A DNA stretch of 64,000 nucleotides from Singulisphaera acidiphila DSM 18658 (GTDB lineage: Bacteria; Planctomycetota; Planctomycetia; Isosphaerales; Isosphaeraceae). Below are positions 54,448 to 61,969 of this stretch, piece after piece. The notes under the pieces were generated by a model, which was given only the letters and a program-made list of their open reading frames with translations, was not told the DNA's origin and searched no databases. The position numbers were made by a program, and so were the translations under genes. Location: NCBI RefSeq assembly GCF_000242455.2, contig NC_019892.1, positions 6,334,744 through 6,398,743 of the forward strand, in the 5' to 3' direction. Position 1 is the first letter of the stretch. The number at the start of each line of letters is the position of its first letter.

Positions 54448-55566
54448 ATGATTGTCGGATTGCCCAAAGAGATTAAGTCCGATGAGTACCGGGTCGCTCT
54501 CTTGCCGGTCGGGGCCGAGGAACTGACGGCGGCCGGGCACAAGGTTCTCATCGAGGCGGGGGCAGGGCAGGGGAGTGGGATTGCGGATGCTGAGTATTCG
54601 GCAGCGGGCGCGACGATTGTCGGGCAAGCGGCCGAGGTCTGGGCTGGGGCAGACCTTGTGGTCAAGGTCAAGGAACCGCAGCCGACCGAGTGGCCTCTGC
54701 TTCGCAAGGGGCAGACGGTCTTCACCTACTTCCATTTTGCCGCCGACGAAGCGTTGACCCGCGCCATCATTCAGAGCGGGAGCACCGCCATTGCCTACGA
54801 AACCCTGCGCGACAGCCGGAACAATCTGCCGCTTTTGACCCCGATGAGTGAAGTCGCCGGCCGCATGAGCATTCAGGAAGGGGCCAAGTACCTCGAGCGC
54901 CCCCAGGAGGGGCGTGGTATCTTGCTGGCGGGCGTGCCGGGCGTGGCGCCGGCCGAGGTCGCCATCCTGGGTGGAGGAGTGGTTGGCTCGAATGCCGCCA
55001 AGGTGGCTGCGGGACTGGGGGCCAACGTCAAGATCCTTGACGTCAACGTCGACCGGCTCCGCTACCTTGACGATATCATGCCGCCGAATGTGACAACCCT
55101 CTACTCCGACCGTCACATGATCCTGGATTCCATTGCGCGGGCGGACCTGGTCATCGGTGCCGTGCTGGTCACCGGAGCCCGCGCTCCCCGGCTCGTCCGT
55201 CGCGCGGACCTGGCTCGAATGAAGCAAGGGGCCGTGATCGTCGACGTCGCAATCGACCAAGGGGGTTGTATCGAGACGAGCAGGCCGACGACGCATCGCG
55301 AGCCTACCTACGTCATCGACGACGTGGTCCACTACTGCGTGACCAACATGCCGGGGGCGGTCGGGCGGACCAGCACCTATGCCCTCTGCAACGTCACGCT
55401 CCCTTATCTCCTGCAACTGGCCAATAAGGGCTGGCGAAATGTGGCAGCCGCGAACGTGGGAGTCGCCGAAGGGGTGAACATCGATCGAGGGCGGGTCACC
55501 AACCTGGCTGTCGCCGAGACTTTCGGACTTCCCTATTCCCCCTGGAATGCCCTGGCCGATTCTTAG
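54448..55566 (+). CDS. ald: Alanine dehydrogenase
   Basis: Converts L-alanine to pyruvate and ammonia with NAD+, or the reverse. The 372-residue length is the family norm. MIVGLPKEIKSDEYRVALLP starts the catalytic domain. Lys75 in VVKVKEPQ and His96 in FTYFHFA match the known active-site positions. The Rossmann segment VAILGGGVVGSNAAKVAAGL follows near residue 170. ATG 54448 is chosen by family alignment. Confidence 0.95.
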   Translation: MIVGLPKEIKSDEYRVALLPVGAEELTAAGHKVLIEAGAGQGSGIADAEYSAAGATIVGQAAEVWAGADLVVKVKEPQPTEWPLLRKGQTVFTYFHFAADEALTRAIIQSGSTAIAYETLRDSRNNLPLLTPMSEVAGRMSIQEGAKYLERPQEGRGILLAGVPGVAPAEVAILGGGVVGSNAAKVAAGLGANVKILDVNVDRLRYLDDIMPPNVTTLYSDRHMILDSIARADLVIGAVLVTGARAPRLVRRADLARMKQGAVIVDVAIDQGGCIETSRPTTHREPTYVIDDVVHYCVTNMPGAVGRTSTYALCNVTLPYLLQLANKGWRNVAAANVGVAEGVNIDRGRVTNLAVAETFGLPYSPWNALADS

Positions 55567-55662
55567 AGCACTTTGTAGGGTGGGCCTTATTCCATTGCTG
55601 GCATTTGGTCAGCATCCCGTCCCGACACCTAATATTTCCCACTTTTTGGGAGAAAGACGACG

Positions 55663-55977
55663 ATGAGCGAGAATGAATTCGAGAACGGGCACGACGAAGA
55701 GCACGAAGGTCACGAGCACGAGGTCGAGGAAGCGCTGGAAGAAGCGCTCGAACTGGATACCCAGACTCAGATCTTCCTCGAGATGCGTCGGCAGAACGTC
55801 GACCTGTTGAAGATCGCGGCCGAAGTGGCCGGCTACACCGGGGCCCATGCTCCCCTCAAGCCGGGCGACCTCAAGTCGGCAATGAAGAGCATTTGGGACG
55901 TCTATTCCGAACTCTACGTCTGGATCGATCCGGAAGAGTCGGACGACGAAGATGACGACGAGGATGACGATCTGTGA
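55663..55977 (+). CDS. Acidic hypothetical protein
   Basis: A 104-residue protein with a Glu/His-rich N-terminus, a helical middle (QTQIFLEMRRQNVDLLKIAA) and an acidic tail of Asp/Glu. GGGAG lies 11 bases before the ATG. Its stop overlaps the GTG start of the MtnA-like gene by four bases, so both are coupled. Function unknown. Confidence 0.65.
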   Translation: MSENEFENGHDEEHEGHEHEVEEALEEALELDTQTQIFLEMRRQNVDLLKIAAEVAGYTGAHAPLKPGDLKSAMKSIWDVYSELYVWIDPEESDDEDDDEDDDL

Positions 55978-57065
55978 GCCTTGACACCGCGGAACCGACG
56001 CTCGAGACTCTCGGCTGGGTTGGCAACGCAATCGATGGGCATGTCCGGCTGATCGATCAGACCCGGCTGCCCACCGAATTCGTGCGGATTGACTGCCGTG
56101 ATGTCTCGAGTGTTTGGGAGGCGATTCGATCGCTCCGAGTCCGCGGGGCTCCTGCGATTGGCATCGCCGCCGCGTTCGGCGCGGTGCTGGGGGGACAGAA
56201 GGCCGGGACGGGCGATCTCGACTCGCTTCGTCGTGGCCTTCTGGACGCCAGCGCTTATTTGCGGACCAGCCGGCCGACGGCCGTTAACTTGTTCTGGGCG
56301 CTCGACCGGATCGAGCGGACGATCGAGGAGAATCGCGGACTCGACGGTCCAACCCTTCTCGAACGGGTTCTCACCGAAGCGCGGGCGATCGCCGACGAAG
56401 ACAAGGTGATGTGCCGCTCGATTGGCCGCTTCGGCGCGGAACTGGTCGGGACGGGGCAGGGGATCCTCACCCACTGCAATGCCGGTGGCCTGGCTACGGC
56501 CGACTATGGCACCGCCTTGGCGGTGATCTTCTCCGCTCATAGCGCGGGGAAGGCGGTTCACGTCTTCGCTGATGAGACGCGTCCCCTCCTGCAAGGGGCC
56601 AGGCTGACTGCCTGGGAATTGCAGCGCCGCGGGGTTCCCGTGACCCTGATCTGCGACAACATGGCCGCCCAGGTCATGAAGGAAGGTAAGGTGCAGATGG
56701 TGATCGTCGGCGCCGATCGGATCGCCGCCAATGGCGATACCGCCAACAAGATCGGCACCTACGGCGTCGCCCTCCTGGCCAAAGCCCACGGCATTCCCTT
56801 CTACGTTGCCGCCCCCTCCAGCACCTTCGACCTCTCGCTTCCTGACGGCTCCTCGATCCCGATCGAGCAGCGTGATCCTCGTGAAATTACCCAAGGCTTC
56901 GGACGCCAGACGGCTCCTGAGGGCATCTCGGTTTACAACCCGGCCTTCGACGTCACTCCGGCCCAACTGATTGACGCGATCGTCACCGAACGCGGTCTCA
57001 TCCGCCCCGTGGATGCCAAGACCATCAGGAAAACACTTGGGCCTCCTCGATCCAGCCAGTCATAA
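55974..57065 (+). CDS. mtnA: Methylthioribose-1-phosphate isomerase
   Basis: Isomerises MTR-1-P to methylthioribulose-1-P in methionine salvage. 363 residues. The family blocks are RGAPAIGIAAAFG near residue 55, LTHCNAGGLAT with catalytic-position Cys168, and VIVGADRIAANGDTANKIGT with Asp248. GTG start overlapping the previous stop. No other mtn gene is in the window. Confidence 0.92.
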   Translation: MSLDTAEPTLETLGWVGNAIDGHVRLIDQTRLPTEFVRIDCRDVSSVWEAIRSLRVRGAPAIGIAAAFGAVLGGQKAGTGDLDSLRRGLLDASAYLRTSRPTAVNLFWALDRIERTIEENRGLDGPTLLERVLTEARAIADEDKVMCRSIGRFGAELVGTGQGILTHCNAGGLATADYGTALAVIFSAHSAGKAVHVFADETRPLLQGARLTAWELQRRGVPVTLICDNMAAQVMKEGKVQMVIVGADRIAANGDTANKIGTYGVALLAKAHGIPFYVAAPSSTFDLSLPDGSSIPIEQRDPREITQGFGRQTAPEGISVYNPAFDVTPAQLIDAIVTERGLIRPVDAKTIRKTLGPPRSSQS

Positions 57066-57240
57066 AGAAGGCGCAGACCCTACGCTTCCCACCTGCCTTT
57101 CCGGAATCGAGAGAGCGATTGATCGGGGCTTGCTTATGGGAATTTTCCCGGCGCGCCCCGAGCGCAAGAATCACGGGGAGCTTGTATGATGACGTCGAGT
57201 TTGAAGTTCCTCAGCCTCTTACCCTGATCGAGTTGCCATC

Positions 57241-57552
57241 ATGCTGGCCCATAACGTCTACTTCACCTTGAAAGACAGGTCCGCGTCGAGCCGGGACAAT
57301 CTGGTTGCAGCCTGCAAGAAGTATCTGGCCGCGCATCCGGGCGTCGTTTTCTTCGCCTGCGGGACGCTTCAGGAAGAGCTCGACCGTCCGGTCAACGACC
57401 GTGATTTCGACGTGGCGCTGCACGTCGTGTTTGACTCGAAGGCGTCGCACGACATCTATCAGGATGCTCCTCTGCATCTGACGTTCGTCGCGGAGAACCG
57501 CGAGAGCTGGGCCAAGGTGCGCGTCTTCGATTCGGAAGTCGAGTCCGCCTGA
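57241..57552 (+). CDS. Dabb-domain (stress-responsive alpha/beta-barrel) protein
   Basis: A 103-residue protein. MLAHNVYFTLKDRSASSRDN and the DFDVALHVVFDSKASHDIYQ strand-helix pattern fit the ferredoxin-like Dabb fold. The central His and acidic residues are typical; function is broadly stress-related. It is followed by a terminator. Confidence 0.8.
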   Translation: MLAHNVYFTLKDRSASSRDNLVAACKKYLAAHPGVVFFACGTLQEELDRPVNDRDFDVALHVVFDSKASHDIYQDAPLHLTFVAENRESWAKVRVFDSEVESA

Positions 57553-57611
57553 TATCTCGATCCGTTTCCCAGGGAAACGGTTGTGAGTGATTCCGTTCGC
57601 GCCAATACAAC

Positions 57612-57648
57612 AGCCCGAGCCACCCAGGGGTGGCTCGGGCTTGTTTGA
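57612..57648 (+). terminator. Factor-independent terminator
   Basis: A 13-bp stem (AGCCCGAGCCACC and its complement) with a 4-nt loop, followed by TGTTTGACTTTT. It lies 60 bases after the Dabb-protein stop and between convergent genes. Confidence 0.8.
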
Positions 57649-57684
57649 CTTTTCAAGATCAGGCGAACGAGCTCGTGGGGGGCT

Positions 57685-59472
57685 TTATTCGGCGATGTGG
57701 CCGTGGGGCAGGATGTAGCCCAGTTCGATCAGCTTCTTGATGATTGCGTCGGCGCTCTCCCGGGCACCGAGCTTGCTCGTATCAAGCGTGATCTCGGGGT
57801 TCAAGGGAGGTTCGTAGGGATCATCAACGCCGGTGAAGCCCTTGATTTCGCCAGCGCGGGCCTTGGCGTAGAGCCCCTTGACGTCACGCTGCTCGCAGAC
57901 TTCGATGGGCGTGTCGCAGAAGATCTCGACGAAGTTGCCCTTGGAGCTCTTCCGGGCGTTGTCGCGCATCACGCGATAGGGGCTGATCACTGCGCAGAGG
58001 GTGGTCCCCCCATGCTGGGCGATCAGTCCGGCGACGTATCCGACCCGGTCGATATTCGCGTTGCGGTCTTCCTTGCTGAATCCGAGCCCCTTCGAGAGGT
58101 GGGTGCGGATCTCGTCGCCGTCGAGCAGCGAAACGTTCCGGCCGAATTCGGCCAGACGCTCAACCAAGGCGTGCGCCACGGTGCTCTTGCCTGAACCTGA
58201 GAGGCCGGTGAACCAAATCGTCAGTCCCTGGCGAAACTTCGGAGGATTGGTCTCGTTGAGGATCTCGGCAACGGCGGGGCGGCTGAACCACTCGGGCAGT
58301 TGGAGGCCCTTAGCCAGGTAGTTGTCGCGGACCTGCGTCCCCGAGATATCGGCCGTCTTGACGCCTGCGGGCACTTCGTCAACCGGGGAGTAACGCGACT
58401 CCTCGGGGAGGTAGACCATCGGCTTGAAGTCGACCATCTCCATGCCGATTTCGGCCTTATGAGTGGCCATCGATTCCTGGGCAGCGGACGGCGAGTAGAA
58501 CGGCTTGCCGGTGCTATCGTTGCCCGGTCCGGCGTGGCCGCTGCCAACGATGAAGTGGGTGCAGCCGTGGTTTCGGCGGATGATCGCGTGCAGGAGGACC
58601 TCACGCGGCCCCGCCATCCTCATCGCGAAGGGCAGGAGGCTGAGGACGACCGAGCCCTTGTCATAGTAGTTGTCGACCAAGGCTCGATAGCAACGGACCC
58701 GGGTGAAGTGGTCGACGTCCCCCGGCTTGGTCATACCGACCACCGGGTGGATGAGCAGGCCGCCACCGATTTGCTCGGCCGCGCGCTTGGTGAGCTCTTC
58801 GTGGGCCCGGTGGAGCGGGTTTCTCGTCTGGAAGGCGACGACCTTGTTCCACCCGAGTGTTTTGAAGTGCTCGCGGAGCTCGCTGGGCGTGCGCCTGAGG
58901 TCGACGAAGTCGTGATGCGGTGGCGTCCGGATCACTTCGAGCCGGCCCGCGGCATAATACCCCGGCTGGCGGTTGAGGTAGGCGACCGAGGGGTGCTTGG
59001 CGTCGGTCGAGCCGTACGCGCCACGGGCTTCCGCCTCTTTGTCGTAGGCGTAGATTTCCTCGACGTGCATGAAGGCGAGCAGGTTGCCGTAGACGTCACG
59101 AAGCGCCAGCGGCTTGCCCACTTCGATGCCATTGCCCGGGGTGACGGGCAGGGTGACCGGCAAGGGCCAAAGGGTGCCGTCGGCCAGTCGCATCTCGCTG
59201 ACCACGCGTTCGTAGTCAGCCTTGCCGAGGAAACCGCGGAGTGGGGAGAACCCGCCGACGGCCAGGAGCTCGAGGTCGCAGAGCGCTCGCTCGTCGAGAG
59301 TCAGGCTGGCGTGATCCTTGGCGGTCGCCTTCATCTCGGCGGCGCGTGCGTCGTTCACCAGCAAGTCAACGAGGGTCCCGCCGTAGGGGGAGTTCAAACC
59401 ACTCTGGGCCGAATGAGTCGTTGCGGAAATCGTGGGACCCCTTTCGTGGTCGATAATTGGACGAAGGATCAC
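57685..59472 (-). CDS. Bifunctional sulfate adenylyltransferase/APS kinase
   Basis: Activates sulfate to APS and phosphorylates it to PAPS. The N-terminal sulfurylase domain (about 1-400) has QTRNPLHRAHEEL near residue 215 and GSGHAGPGND near 310. The C-terminal APS kinase domain has the P-loop GLSGSGKSTVAHALV near 425 and SKGLGFSKEDRNAN. The start is uncertain: GTG at 59472 is the only upstream candidate in frame, while a better SD (AAAGGGG) precedes an ATT at about 59430 and a TTG at 59400 is also possible. Family N-termini begin close to SPYGGTLVDLL, favouring the later starts. Confidence 0.93.
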   Translation of the reverse strand: MILRPIIDHERGPTISATTHSAQSGLNSPYGGTLVDLLVNDARAAEMKATAKDHASLTLDERALCDLELLAVGGFSPLRGFLGKADYERVVSEMRLADGTLWPLPVTLPVTPGNGIEVGKPLALRDVYGNLLAFMHVEEIYAYDKEAEARGAYGSTDAKHPSVAYLNRQPGYYAAGRLEVIRTPPHHDFVDLRRTPSELREHFKTLGWNKVVAFQTRNPLHRAHEELTKRAAEQIGGGLLIHPVVGMTKPGDVDHFTRVRCYRALVDNYYDKGSVVLSLLPFAMRMAGPREVLLHAIIRRNHGCTHFIVGSGHAGPGNDSTGKPFYSPSAAQESMATHKAEIGMEMVDFKPMVYLPEESRYSPVDEVPAGVKTADISGTQVRDNYLAKGLQLPEWFSRPAVAEILNETNPPKFRQGLTIWFTGLSGSGKSTVAHALVERLAEFGRNVSLLDGDEIRTHLSKGLGFSKEDRNANIDRVGYVAGLIAQHGGTTLCAVISPYRVMRDNARKSSKGNFVEIFCDTPIEVCEQRDVKGLYAKARAGEIKGFTGVDDPYEPPLNPEITLDTSKLGARESADAIIKKLIELGYILPHGHIAE

Positions 59473-59535
59473 CCTGCTTTTTTATGAAGTTGGGCCAAAA
59501 AAATGTGCCACAACGCGACGATCAATCCAAACGAG

Positions 59536-59946
59536 TCAGATCACCCATTCGTGCGGTAACGTTCGCTCGGCGAGCTGGGCAATGGTGGTTTTGTCGAGAA
59601 CCGAACGCTCGGCAATGCGGACATCCTCCCAGACCGAGGCGAGCACTTGGTTCGCTGGTCTGGACGACTCGCGAGGGGGGGAATCAGGCCCGTCGATGGC
59701 GGTCAGGACCTCGCCGAGCGAGATCGAGGCTGCGGAACGGGCCAGGCGGTAGCCACCCGACGCTCCTCGTGTACTTGCAACCAGACCGGCTCCTTTCAAC
59801 TGGAGCAGGATCTGGACAAGATAGCGTTCGGGAATCCCATGGTTCTCGGAGATCTCGCGGATCCGGATCGGTGGGTCCACGGGCCGCCGACGCGCGAGGG
59901 CCAGGATTGCCAAACAGGCATACTCCGCCTTGGCGGAAATCTTCAT
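59536..59946 (-). CDS. Rrf2-family transcriptional regulator
   Basis: A 136-residue winged-helix protein (MKISAKAEYACLAILALARR start; VQILLQLKGAGLVASTRGAS recognition helix and wing). The cysteine cluster of the Fe-S-binding IscR/NsrR types is missing: the only Cys is residue 11. It therefore resembles CymR/cysteine-responsive members. It lies between the cysH and sat-cysC genes on the same strand, so it probably controls sulfur assimilation (inference). Confidence 0.88.
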   Translation of the reverse strand: MKISAKAEYACLAILALARRRPVDPPIRIREISENHGIPERYLVQILLQLKGAGLVASTRGASGGYRLARSAASISLGEVLTAIDGPDSPPRESSRPANQVLASVWEDVRIAERSVLDKTTIAQLAERTLPHEWVI

Positions 59947-60084
59947 GACATCTCTCGCCCCGGTCCACGGCCCGACAGTCCGACCCTCGGCCAGACTCAT
60001 CGCCGACTCCAGCCCCCGGCATTCCGATCAGGTCAAGAAAACCCAGATCGGCTCGCCCGGCGGTGGCGAGCCGGCTGCGATTGA

Positions 60085-60804
60085 TTACAGCTGGCTGCTG
60101 TCGAGCGAATGCAGGCCGCATTCGGTCTTGGCCTGACCTACCCAGCGGCCGGCGCGTTCATCAGACTCGCCCGGCACGACGGCTCGGGTGCAGGGCCAGC
60201 ATCCGATCGACGGATAGCCCTGATCATGCAGCGGATTGTACGGCACGTGATTGGCCACGACGTATGCCCAGACGTCGCGATAGGTCCAATTCAGCAACGG
60301 GTTGATTTTCACCAGCCCGAACTTGGCATCCCAGCCCACCACGTCGGCTTTCGCCCGATGGGCCGATTGATCGGCCCGGATCGATGAGATCCAGGCATCA
60401 TAGCCATTCACGGCGCGGCGAAGCGGCACGATTTTGCGGTCGAAGCAGCATTGGTCAGCCTTTTCGACATACAACGGCCCCGAGTGAAGGGCTTCGTACT
60501 CGGCCACCGTCGTGTCGGCTCGAACCAACTCGACTTCGATACCGTAACGCTCGGCAATCCGAGTCCTCAGCTCCAACGTCTCGGCGAATTGGTAGCCGGT
60601 ATCGAGGTTGAAGACGCGCACACGCGGCTCGATCTCGGCCAGCATATGCAAGATAATACACCCTTCAGGACCGAACGCGGTGGCCATCGTCAACTTGGGG
60701 TAGAACGTCTCGACCGCCCAACGAAGGATCTCGTTGGGTTGGGCATCTTTCAGCCGTCGATTCGTTTCTGTCCAATCGGCACGAGTCAGCGTTTCGGCGG
60801 GCAT
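60085..60804 (-). CDS. cysH: Phosphoadenylyl/adenylyl-sulfate reductase
   Basis: Reduces activated sulfate to sulfite. 239 residues. The PAPS-reductase fold has MATAFGPEGCIILHMLAEI near 40. The [4Fe-4S] cysteine set (DQCCFDRK and GCWPCTRA) marks the APS-reductase-type subgroup, and KTECGLH at the C-terminus holds the catalytic cysteine. ATG 60804 is chosen; a TTG at 60837 extends the frame. GGAGG lies 12 bases upstream. It is first in a cysH-rrf2-sat operon. Confidence 0.93.
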   Translation of the reverse strand: MPAETLTRADWTETNRRLKDAQPNEILRWAVETFYPKLTMATAFGPEGCIILHMLAEIEPRVRVFNLDTGYQFAETLELRTRIAERYGIEVELVRADTTVAEYEALHSGPLYVEKADQCCFDRKIVPLRRAVNGYDAWISSIRADQSAHRAKADVVGWDAKFGLVKINPLLNWTYRDVWAYVVANHVPYNPLHDQGYPSIGCWPCTRAVVPGESDERAGRWVGQAKTECGLHSLDSSQL

Positions 60805-60843
60805 ACAGCTCTTTTGCCTCCAATCAAGCCTGTTCAACGTCGA

Positions 60844-60872
60844 ATCTTACGCTACTTAGTAATCAAAGTCAA
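60844..60872 (-). promoter_or_regulatory. Predicted promoter of the sulfate-assimilation operon
   Basis: On the minus strand TTGACT and TAAGAT are separated by 17 bp, the best sigma70-like promoter in the window. The spacer holds an imperfect palindrome (ACTTTGATTACTAAGT), a possible operator for the Rrf2-type protein. Confidence 0.6.
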
Positions 60873-61086
60873 CATTCCGCCCGGTGACCCGCTCCAAGTC
60901 GAGAATGGTTCGCCAGGGGGGAGAGTCAGAACAGGGCATTCTGACGTTCCTCTCGCCTTGATTCTTCAAGCAAAAGGCAGGCGGGAGCGTCAGCTTTCGG
61001 TCTTCATGGGGAGACGCGGAGGACCGCCAGGGCGGTCCACCAAGGGAAATATCAAAGGGCGAGGAGGTGGGTTCGGTTGGCCTTGG

Positions 61087-61788
61087 CTACCGCTTTGTGG
61101 CGTCCGGCTCGGGGCGAGGGCGAAGGAAGATGGTGACCAGGGTGCCACGAGGAGGGATCTTCTCGGTGTTGGCGACAAACGCGCGCTCGGCGTCGTTGGC
61201 GGTGCTGGCGAAGGGGAGGTCCAGAATCGCGTTGGCGAAGTTGGCCACCGTGAAGAGGTCGCCGTCGTCCGCGGCATAGATCCGTTTTTTGGTCTCGGGA
61301 TCTTCGAAGATCTCGCTGCCGGCGAAGACCCAGTCCTTGGTCAGAGGGAGCTTACTATGTTCCTCCTTAATCCAAGTGCGGGCGTCGGCGGTGCGCGTCT
61401 TGTCGCCTTCCTGCCATTCGATCTGCATGGCGATCGGCGAACCGGTGGGCGGTTCGAATTTCGGCAGAAACCGCACCGGGTGCCCCTGTTTGGCACCGGT
61501 GAGGATGAGCCCGGCGTGAATCATGCGAGGGATGGCGTCGGTTGCGAGGACCGCTTCGTGCTCTTTCGTGCCCTTGAGGCAGAGCAAGTGCTCCAGGGGA
61601 CCTTCCCGGAGTGCGACCCGAGCGCGGAGGACCAGCCGTTTCTCGCGGGGGTCGAACCAGAGGCTGCGACCGACCGGCTTCCAGCCGGGGTCGGGCTGAA
61701 ATGTGTCGGTCGTCGGCTGGGGAGATTCGGACGGAGGGGCGCCGAGGACGAGCAAGGCCGTGGCGAGAGCCAGGGAGGTGGATGACAT
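61087..61788 (-). CDS. YdjY-like secreted protein
   Basis: A 233-residue protein starting MSSTSLALATALLVLGAPPS, a signal peptide. The mature part (FDPREKRLVLRARVALREGP, then TDAIPRMIHAGLILTGAKQG) resembles the YdjY domain found in planctomycete exported proteins. Its role is unknown. AGAGGA lies 7 bases before the ATG at 61788. Confidence 0.72.
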   Translation of the reverse strand: MSSTSLALATALLVLGAPPSESPQPTTDTFQPDPGWKPVGRSLWFDPREKRLVLRARVALREGPLEHLLCLKGTKEHEAVLATDAIPRMIHAGLILTGAKQGHPVRFLPKFEPPTGSPIAMQIEWQEGDKTRTADARTWIKEEHSKLPLTKDWVFAGSEIFEDPETKKRIYAADDGDLFTVANFANAILDLPFASTANDAERAFVANTEKIPPRGTLVTIFLRPRPEPDATKR

Positions 61789-61902
61789 TGGGGAATCCTC
61801 TCCTCGGAGGGGATGAAAGGGGCGGCCGAGCTTGAGCGGGAGGTTCCCTGCATCGTCTCAAGGCGGTTCGCAGGGAGCCGTTTCTCCTTTCCAGCAAAAC
61901 CG

Positions 61903-61939
61903 AAAAAAGCCTCCGGGGGAAGGTGGTTCCCCCGGAGGC
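61903..61939 (-). terminator. Factor-independent terminator of the secretin gene
   Basis: On the minus strand a 13-bp stem (GCCTCCGGGGGAA and its complement) is followed by TTTTTT. It starts about 30 bases after the stop codon at 61970. Confidence 0.85.
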
Positions 61940-61969
61940 CGGTCGCATTGGGAAGTTTTCGAGGCGAAA

